This document shows, in pieces, positions 1 through 9,500 of a stretch of 18,423 bases of DNA. The position numbers were made by a program, and so were the translations under genes. Source of the DNA: Cephalothrix spiralis (lineage: Eukaryota; Nemertea; Palaeonemertea; Archinemertea; Cephalotrichidae); assembly GCA_032353305.1 (NCBI GenBank), contig JAUCNG010364484.1, positions 1 to 18,423 on the forward strand. Reading direction: 5' to 3'. Positions within the stretch are counted from its first letter, which is position 1, and the number at the start of each line of letters is the position of its first letter. Below the pieces are notes generated by a model, which did no database searches, was not told the DNA's origin, and saw only the letters and a program-made list of their open reading frames with translations.

Positions 1-132
1 AGTTGATCAACTTATGTTAATGAGCTATATTTGATATAAGCGGCAGGTTGAGAGCAGTTGGATGGTGTGATTCTCAAGTTGATAAGTTGATCTGCGAGTT
101 TATCAACTAAAGTTGTACCATGTAAAAGGGGC
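1..132. other. Region downstream of the receptor gene; short palindromes only
   Basis: AGTTGATCAACT at 1-12 is a perfect 12-bp palindrome. The 9-bp arms AGTTGATAA (77-85) and TTATCAACT (100-108) could form a small hairpin. No gene was seen. Confidence 0.4.
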
Positions 133-399
133 TTTATTGAGACCTTATTGAGACCCAAAACTAAACTTCACGAACCCTATTTGGTTAACTGTGATTTATC
201 ATCTTTTTAAGAAATGTGGATTGAAACCCAAATTGTAAAAAAAGGAAGTCACTTTGTGACATAGGATTTATGGTTCCTAAAAAACTCTGCCTTATTGCCA
301 ACAAAATAGCAGAGGTATTTTAAGATACCAATTAAATAATATCTTGATAAAAATATTTACAAAACCATTTGAATAAAAAATATCACAGCGCTAAAACGA
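133..399 (-). other. Candidate 3' UTR and poly(A) signal of the receptor gene
   Basis: The sequence after the stop codon is AT-rich and has no other recognisable feature. The only canonical AATAAA found on the minus strand before the window edge is at 138-133, about 260 nt past the stop. The cleavage site cannot be fixed, and the true UTR may extend beyond position 1. Confidence 0.4.
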
Positions 400-522
400 T
401 CATTCTAGAAGATCTACGTCGTCACTATCGTCATGGTAACTAGGTAAACCGTCACCATTGTTTAATTCTTCTTCACTTAAACCTTCGACAGTAACTTCTT
501 CGTCATCGGGTAGAGTTGACAA
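400..522 (-). CDS. IGF2R: CI-MPR exon L: terminal exon, acidic-cluster dileucine tail, stop
   Basis: 40 codons plus TGA, phase 0. The acceptor is TTCGTTCTTCTTTTCTAG. The product begins LSTLPDDEEVTVEGLSEEEL and ends NNGDGLPSYHDDSDDVDLLE. The HDDSD...DLL end matches the C-terminus of vertebrate IGF2R, where the acidic-cluster DxxLL is bound by GGA adaptors at the trans-Golgi (known for the family). Here D-V-D-L-L satisfies DxxLL with one residue after the leucines. The Ser has acidic residues at +1, +2 and +4 but Val at +3, so it is a weaker casein kinase 2 site than the vertebrate one. With exon K the tail is about 70 residues, against roughly 160 in mammals. Confidence 0.92.
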   Translation of the reverse strand: MSTLPDDEEVTVEGLSEEELNNGDGLPSYHDDSDDVDLLE

Positions 523-3500
523 CTAGAAAAGAAGAACGAAAATAAGGTAACATTGTGAAAATAGTGGCTGATTCAACTTCTGAAGAGAGAGAGGTACATC
601 CTCCAGAAGCGTATGACTAGAAGCCAAGGTCTTAGTTATGCACTCTGCGTGATGTGAGATTCCCGAATTTTAGCTATCGTTCAATGCGATCCTTTCGGTT
701 TGCGTCTTTGATATCGTATTCTAATCCTGCAAGTTGTTATTTCAAGTATCTTAATGGGAAAACCGTCAAAACAAATTAACATTAAATTAGTCCTACGCTT
801 TGATCTGACCTATTTTTTAATAATGTCTTAATCTATCTTAATTGATTCTGACAGAATGATCTCGATATTTAAATAAAATACAGGTTATGACTTAGGATGG
901 ATTTACCCAATTCGGGAATCTTACACGTTCTACGGCCCAATGCTTTTAGTCATTAGCTTTTGATCCTCTAGATATCCTCAGTAGTATGTAGCAAGTAATT
1001 CCAGATGAGGACTGACTGACTGGGCAAATTTATATGTAACGGATTTATCGAATCGGGAGTAACCCTACTCGATGAGTAACGGCTGTCGGTGTAACAATAG
1101 TTATATTTCTACGTATACTACACAATCCCCAAAATTTAGCCCACCCAAACCCCCAAAATAATAAATCTGACTCATGCTACATATACACCTTCTACGTAGA
1201 CGATATACTATTTTTCATTACCTTTCATTTGATACCAAACGACATATACTTATTATAATGTCACACAATCGCCGAAAATAGACCCCATCAACCCTAGGGT
1301 TAGGGTAAGGTACCCTACACGTAGAAATATAACTAATGTTACACCTATAGCCGTTACTCATCGAGCAGGGTTACTCGCTATTCGATAAATCCGTTATTTA
1401 TAAATTTGCCCAGTCGGTCGCCCAGTCAGTCAGTCCTCATCTGGAATTACTTGCTACATACTACTGTCCTCCCAATTTGTTTTTGCATTTGAAACGATAA
1501 AAAAAAATAGATTAGGACATTTGTTACTTAAATCACTTAAATTCGAAATTCTCTCTGACCGACACCCCATGCCTTAACAGCCTTTTAACGATTAGGCTAG
1601 ATCAAGTAAAGAGGCTAATATTTTTGTAAGCTAGAGAATCTTCTGTTTTCCGAATTGGTTTTCAAGAAAATATGTGTCATATTTTTTCTGTTAATAATAC
1701 ATTTACAGGCCTCACAGTATTCTATCTCAATTTAAGCAATATTTTATGAGATTTCCTAGCAATTTATGAGATTTTATGATAATATGAGTGGATTTTCTAC
1801 TAACAAAATATTTTTGCTTTTCAATATACATATCAATATAATCTTTGCATATAATAAATTAAGAGACTCTAACCATAGTAAGTTATTAATTTTTGTTCCG
1901 AGGCTTTGCATAAATTTGCTTAAATGATAAAAATTTAAGCCGAGCGAAGCGAGGCGAGAAATTTTTTGAGACCTTTTAAAACATTTTCATCAAATTTTAT
2001 GAGAAATAATAGGATTTTATGAGATTGTAAGAGAAATGGTCATATTTTAGGATATCCCAAAATTTTAGGAGAACTGTGGGCCTGCATTTATACAGTCTAA
2101 AACCTGCCATTGCCAGAATACTTAAGACTTCAAAAATTGCAAATAATAATGTGAACCGCCAATAGTAACAGCTGAATTATTAATGTATTTTTTATTAATA
2201 TATTTCCAGCAAAAAAGGTTACTGATTTTTTTAAAAATCAGTTCTGAAAATCGTTGTTTGTTTTCAGTGCTAGGTCTAGTCGAATCGACAATCCTGTTAA
2301 GCCACGGGGTGCCGTCAATTAACAAAAGTATAAAAAGAAGAGTTTAGCAGTTTGAAATATATTAAATAACTTAAATTTGTTTAATCATAAATGCAGAAAT
2401 ATATGATATTTTGATTCATCTATCAGTAACAGTCACATGCTTTATAATATAATGCAAAATAAACACTTTATACATATTACATGTATAATAAACCAGTGCA
2501 AAGGGTGTCCAAACGAGTTGTAAGAGCCGAAAGCAGTTTTTTGTACGACACCTGATCCGCGGAATTTGTGTTTTATCTACTACATGTGTATTTACAGAGA
2601 TAGACATGAAAAACGCGTTTGCATCAGCATAAAGCTCTCAGCTTGAATTTGAGAGGATGAATACCTTTGGATTATCCCTTTTGGCAAAAGTCCTCTGGCA
2701 AAAATAAATGGGAATGAGGATCTATGTAATTTATAATTAAGAATGAGATAAGTTTGGAAAAGCTGAATAAGTTTGACTCTTATAGACACTAAGTAATGGA
2801 ACGTTGATATCATGCGTTTAAATTGTTCTAAAGGAGGAAAATATATACCATTTCCAGATTCAAAGTCAAATATTTTCATAATGTAATCAAGTTATCAGAA
2901 ATGTCTAAACAATCAATTGGAATTTACTAAACTGTTTTAGTCTCGCGCGCTTCGCGCGCTCGACTGAAACAGTTTAGAAAATTCCAATTGATCATTTAAA
3001 TATTCCTGATTACTTGACTATATCTAATTAAGACAGAGGTTACCAACGTATATCCTATTATTATATTAATAGCAGCAACATGAAACTTATACCAAAATAT
3101 TTCTCATCAAATTCGCCTTCACAATCATTAAATAGTTTTTTTTTAAAGTTCAAAATGTTGACTTAATAAAATATTTGGAATTTAGAGTGTTCTATTTAAT
3201 TCACTTTAATTTTTATTAAAATATGTTTCTTATTATCTTATGATTATGTTAGTATTGTTACTATTACTTCATGTGTCATAATATAAAGAAAAAACTAATG
3301 AAGAAGAAAATTTGATTTTAGCAAAATACTTTCAGTGTATAGAATGTATCAGAATATTTTACAAAGTCAACATTTTGAATTTTTTCAAAAACCATTTAAT
3401 GATTGTGAATGCGAATTCGATGAGAATTATTTTGTTATAAGTTTCATGTTGCTGCTATTGATATTAATGAAAATATTTGACTTGAATTAGGAAATGGTAA

Positions 3501-6500
3501 ATATTCATGCATTACGGCGCGTAATGCATCTTCTTTTTTAGCTCTCAGATATATTACTACATTGTATAATAAAAAAAAATGATTAGACTTTTGTCAATGG
3601 TGATCCACGTGACAACAATAATCTGTGCGATTAAATATTGCTATTGATTATAACATATTACACATACTTGTTCATCTAATAATATTATTACGACAAACAA
3701 TTATATTTCTAAACCATAAATTGACATTATAGAGGCAATAGATTGTAAATAATAATATTAAAACAATTATACTTTTAAGTGTTTTCTTTAATTAGTATTA
3801 TGAGGGGTTAATAGCTAGAAGGTGTATAGAACAATTTTGAGTTTCTCCTTTACATTTATACCAACCGAATTTGGCATACCCCCCTATATTAAAAAAATCT
3901 TTACTAAATACTTTCAAGTGCTACTTTTAGGATTGTTAGGTAGCCCATGACTCAAAAATAATTTTGTTAAAAAAATGTTTACAGCTCAAAACCTCAAACC
4001 AATAAACATGGGGCCAAAATTTTTATTTCATATTATACAGTGACGTCTTGTTGAGGGCTGGCACTAGAAACTTGTTGAAATTCAAATTGGTTAAATATTT
4101 ATTCAACTTTTATGGAAGGGCCATTTTTTTAAAACCTTTTTTGAAAATATTTTGGACCTTGACCTCAACTGTGACCTTGGATGTTAATATTTTATACCTT
4201 TAGGATCGTTATATGTACATATGTAAAGCGTTTTTAAAACAAATGAAAACAATTGAGTAATGAGATTTGAAAACTGAAAAAACCCTAAAAAATCCTTGTT
4301 GCTATGGGCCGTTGCTAGGCATTTTCATTTTTCATTTACAAATACTTCTTTTGCCTATTTAATTCAAATCAAATAAAAAAATATGTTTCATTACGAAATG
4401 CATTTTTTTCAAAAATCGGAAAATTATAGGGAGGAGGGTGCAAAATTTGGATGGGTATAAAATTAATGACATAAATATTAAGAAAAGTCAAAACTCTATA
4501 AGCCCCTGGTGTACTATATTGTCAGAACAATATAGTACATAATATAGTATATAATATATATTTTCATTATTTCACTCCATATGGAGTCGATTTCAACTTA
4601 GGTGGAATGGGGAGAAGATACACTCTATTTGGAGTAAAAATTCAATCCATAAATTTTAGAGTGTTTCGGGTGAACGACGGAGTCAATTCCTGAGCTAATT
4701 TAAGTTAAACTGTTCGCGGCTCCTAAATTAATCAGGACAGCCAAAAGGTGGCACGTCAATCATGCCGACATTGAAACGTACCTTTCATGCTACATTAATT
4801 AAGGTAAGATAACGAAATAATAAACAAAGGCAAAGATTAAAAATAAAAAAAGCTGATTTAGAATTTAGTAAGAATTAAAACAAATAAAATTGCGAGGTTA
4901 AGACTACAAACATATTGTACAAAGCTATCATTTCACGTAAAGTAAGAATCCCGGTTAAAAAGGCTAACCCGTTTCTACCTCTAAAAGATATTCTCCCCAT
5001 AACATTTTCTATAAGACAGGAATACAATTCCTCGCCTGTCCCCGCATAACAGCCACGAATAAATCTTGGCACAGAGGTTATGGCCTCCCAAAGTTGATGT
5101 TTGACTATCCTTGGCGGAGATACCGACTTCTGTGCCGAAATATTTTTGTACATCCGTCCTGAAATGGACGGCACTGCTGTTGTTAGCATTACGCCCTCTT
5201 GTGGTTTATGGCCTTGGGCCCAATCTTTCCGGTTGAAAACCGGTCAAAAAAGAAAGAAAAAAACCGCATTAATAAAACTCCCTGGCGGCAGGAAATAATC
5301 CCGTCGGGGCGTCTTATTTTATTCATCGATGTACGAGAAGGGTGTCGGACAATTTGGCCCAATATATATAACGACGTATTAGAAGCAAAGGATTCTTTGG
5401 GACAGTAACAAAAAGTGATACAGACTATGTTAATCGACATTAGAATGAATTACAACCTAGAGATGAAAAACAATTCAAATGTCAAAACAAAACAAATAAT
5501 TTGTTTTTGTTTATGTTTTACAACCGACGGAAAAGCTATTAATGCAAAAGTTATAATTATAATTGATTTGTTTTAAAAATTCAAACAAAAACTGAACTTG
5601 AAAAACAGTACAAAATATTGATAAGATTTTTAGAGTACTGGGGCAGTAGTGGTCGGGCCGAACTAGTATTGGGGCCGAAGTTTTACTGGGGTCGAAATGG
5701 TTTGAGCCGAAATGATTGGGGTCAAAATGACCGGCACCCGAAAGAGCAGAAAACTAAATAAATTAAAAACAAAAACATTTTCCAGTAGATCCGTAAAAAT
5801 AAAGGTATTGCGAATAAGATCAACACATTTCAGAGTGAAAAATCATATAGACGTTGAAGAAAATTGACCGCACAACCAAGTTCACTTACCGACGGAGTAC
5901 TATTACTATTAATATTCTGAAAAAGGATTGATGTGAGGCATTAGGCAACTTGTTACCAGGGTCAGTGCGATCTATCATGCACTGACACTTTAATCATCTT
6001 CAGGCCTCACAGTCCTTTTTGCTATTTCAATTTTAGGAGATATTTTTTTTAATTTTAGGAGATTTTAGGAGATTTAATATGAGCAGCAATATTTTATGAG
6101 ATTTTATGAGATTTTCTAGCAATTTATGAGATTTTATGATAATATGAGTGGATTTTTTATAAACTTTCCTTTACTATAAACAAAATATGTTTGCTTTTCA
6201 ATAAATCAATATAATCTTTCATATAATTAATTAAGAGACTCTAACCATAATAAGTTTTTAATTTATGTCCCGCACCTTTGCACTAATAAATTAAAAATGA
6301 TAAATCTTAAGCCGAGCGAAGCGAGGCGAGAATATATTTGACACTTTTTTAAACCATTTTCATCAAATTTTATGAAAAATAATAGGATTTTATGAGATTT
6401 TAGGAGAAATGGTCTTATTTGAGGAGGTTTTAGGAGGAATGGTCATATTTTAGGAGAACTGTGTGGCCTGCATCTTTCATTTGAGGCAAAATTATTAAGA

Positions 6501-9500
6501 ACATTTTGATTAAATAGAGTTTTTAGGGAATCAGAGGAAGATAATTACAGGATTAATTGTGTAGACCTTTGCGAGACGTAACTGACGGGAAGGATTTCGA
6601 AAACCCATATGAAAGCCCTTTGAGACTTTGAGGGTTTTATTGTTCTATTGGAACTGAATAATTACAGGGGTATTCCAAAAAGCTACAGGGGGGCGGGGGC
6701 GGCTCAGAATATTTTTGCGTTAGGCCCCTTTTCAAAATTAATGATCAAATTTCTTCAACGTTATAAAAATTCAAAATTTAACATAAGAAACAATACATAA
6801 CAAGATATAGTAAAACATTATCTAACAGAAAATGTTAAAAATCAAGATTTGAATGCAAAAGCGTTGGTAGGATGAGAGCTTAAATGAAGAAAAAAATAAA
6901 TAATACATATTTACCCTCGAGTATCTTATAGTTCCTTCTTTTCTTCGTTTACAGTAACAAAATTTGCGCATTTTGTATTTAAATATTTCTCTGTAAAAAA
7001 CGTTTAAAATTTGCATTAAAGACATTTCTTGGGTGGGCCGAACTTTCCGATAATAATATTCCAGGACATTTCCCTGATACAAAATTTCCAGCCAGGACAT
7101 CTTAAAAACAATTCTTGTTTTTGTGGTCTCATCATGATTAAATGGTGATGTTACTCTGGTAATTTTGACGCGTCCGCACAAAAACACGAAACGCACAAGG
7201 AGAAAATGGATGATTTATGCTCAAGTTAATCTAGGCTCGGTCCAACATGGCGGAACGTTCGGTCCTGGTCTAAGATGGTTTCAGTTCAGGTACTTCCGGA
7301 GATGGAAATACTAGTGTGGCACCTGATGTTTCTATGGTAATGATAACGCGAGGTACTCGCCTCGGTTGCGATTTGGTAGAGAGTCCGTCTTTGAATCCGG
7401 AGGTCACGGGTTCGAGACCCGGACTCGACACTACTGTCCATCGGGAAGAACCCTGGGCGAGTTCTTCAGCGTAAACTGCCTCCTGCGTGGCTCAGTCAGG
7501 TTAAATACGTGGAGTGGGACGCTGTACCTCCCCTTGGAGTAAACCCCACTGCTAATCGGTATATAGAAAATAGATTAGAGTGTGGATCAGGTCTACAGGC
7601 CTAAGGGTAAATGCTCATGTGTCTATTTGAGCCAGTCATCTGACGCCCTCTGTGCGTTCGCCGTTGGACATACCTTATATTGTTATAGAACCGCCGCGAA
7701 GATGAGTTTATGGAGTAAATCGCTAATATGCGAAACACGGGGCATCCCTATTCCCTATATGATATTAAGCGCAAAATTGAAGTTAAAATATACAAACCTT
7801 CTCTCTTTTTTATGAAATATTATGGCTGATAAACATAAAACAACTAAAACTATAACAAGCACTATAATAGCAAGAACTCTTCCAGAGTTAGTTTTGCTTA
7901 TGGTAAAAATTGAATGATTTAATCCTGAACTATTATTGTGAGCTAGTCCGGGAATTAATCTGAAAAAACAGATAAAAATCGTGAAAAACATACAAAAAAA
8001 TAAGTCAGAATAGTGCAGACCCGATACATTTTTTTTGTGATTGTCGATCATATCTTTTAATATCTCGACAGTATTTCATTTGAATCACAATATTACATAT
8101 AAAATGACGTTCCTCGTTCAGGGTGTCTACAAAACATGACATTTCAAGAAATTTCCACGGTCAGCTATTTTTGTGTTTCTTAATTCTCTTAAAAAAATGG
8201 GTTGTACAAAAACGTAATTCCACTTTTTCAGTGGACTAAACTCGTTACTGTAGGTCTATATAACAGACGGCTACCAAACTCAGAATTTCTGCTTTTAGAT
8301 CCGGATCTATCCAGATTTTCGATAAAATCAGAGCTAAACATATACACCTGTTCTTATATACAGGTCGTTAATAGCGCTATGGGAAGTATAGCTCCATTCG
8401 CAAAATTTGCGATTTTCAAAACAAAACATCTGGCCCAATTACGCAACAGTTTGGTACTACTTTAGGTGGCCAACTCAAATATAGTGCATTAAAAATTCAT
8501 TACCTGTGGCATTTAAGAGCTGAAGTATGGTAAAAAATGTGATTCAGATTCAATATTCTAGACATACATAGCTGAGATATTATATTTGAAGGCATAATCG
8601 TCAGGACACATACTAAGAAAAACTACCAAATCGTTGTTCGGAAAACTGCGAAAATAGGCAAATTTTTTAATCTTTAGTAAAGTCAAATTATCTCGAAATC
8701 AAAACTGTAAGCAATATATTTAGTTCAACTTTTTGGGCTCTCAAAATGATAATCTACAAGTGGTCTTTAAAAAAATCATACAGTTTTTTTACAATTTTTT
8801 TTAAAATTTGATTGAATTTGTATTGTGAGAATACGAAACCGAAACTGTAGCTTTGGGCCATCTGTGTTTGGTAGCTGTCTGAATTATATTTTTAGAAACT
8901 TACACTGATGGTTTTACGCATAATAATGGCGTAGGCCATGCGAATATAAAATCACATGCCGATTTATGGCTTAAAAAAGGCTGAAAAGAGAAAGAATTAT
9001 TTTTTATTAGAATGAAAATACATGAATACTAGATACTAGTAGCAAAATTTTTCAAATTTTCGGCAAACGTATATGCCAATTTTTTCCATGACCCTGTTAA
9101 AACTAGCGATTATTGACTTACATCTTAAATTTTTTAGGAGCTATATTTGATAAAGTGCAACAAATTTCAATTCAAGAGTAGCAGACTAGGCGGCTGCTCA
9201 TGCTGGTTAAAACCAGAATCAGCGCGGTCGGAATTAACAATTCCCCTTTGGTTCACCAAGTTTAAAAGTCAATACGTAGGCCTATTATTTAATATTAATA
9301 TCGTAAATAGGCCTATTAATAATTCGTAGTTCGGGTATTTAACAATAGGTGAATCCGTTTTCGAGAGCTTTTAAAGAAGTACCATCTTTCTAGAGTTTCG
9401 AATTTATATTATAAATTTACCTTTTGCTGCATAGAACTGCATTGAAAATCAATAATACTTCTATATTTTCTAGTTTTATCATTTTCGCAGTCCGTGTCAC

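Larger units (their letters stand above)
523..6914 (-). other. Last intron of the receptor gene (6.4 kb, repeat-filled)
   Basis: This phase-0 intron lies between exons K and L. It holds two CAGGCC-type MITEs (1706-2084, 6001-6470), a long-TIR MITE (979-1466), hairpins at 2888-3016, 3061-3468, 3507-3529 and 4511-4538, an imperfect inverted-repeat element at about 3825-4500, and a tandem GGGGCCGAA block at 5638-5747. The open frames at 2122-2879, 4875-5189 and 5189-5440 on the minus strand resemble no family I know and have no convincing splice context. About 540-970, 2100-2880 and 5750-6000 show nothing I can name. An extra in-frame tail exon here cannot be excluded. Confidence 0.8.

Noticed and set aside
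2122-2879. Minus-strand frames of 63-95 codons as extra tail exons
   Set aside because: No tail-like motifs, and no acceptor-donor pair gave an open phase-0 to phase-0 exon.
6915-6942. 28-nt version of exon K using the acceptor at 6943-6944
   Set aside because: The upstream acceptor at 6991-6992 has a proper pyrimidine tract and restores the conserved KKERRE and C-x-C-x-RR residues in the same frame.
7361-7428. Functional tRNA gene
   Set aside because: The B box is good, but the acceptor and anticodon stems do not pair, and the GC-rich body after it fits a SINE.
7582-7815. 77-codon plus-strand open frame
   Set aside because: It lies largely in the SINE body and runs antisense into exon J.
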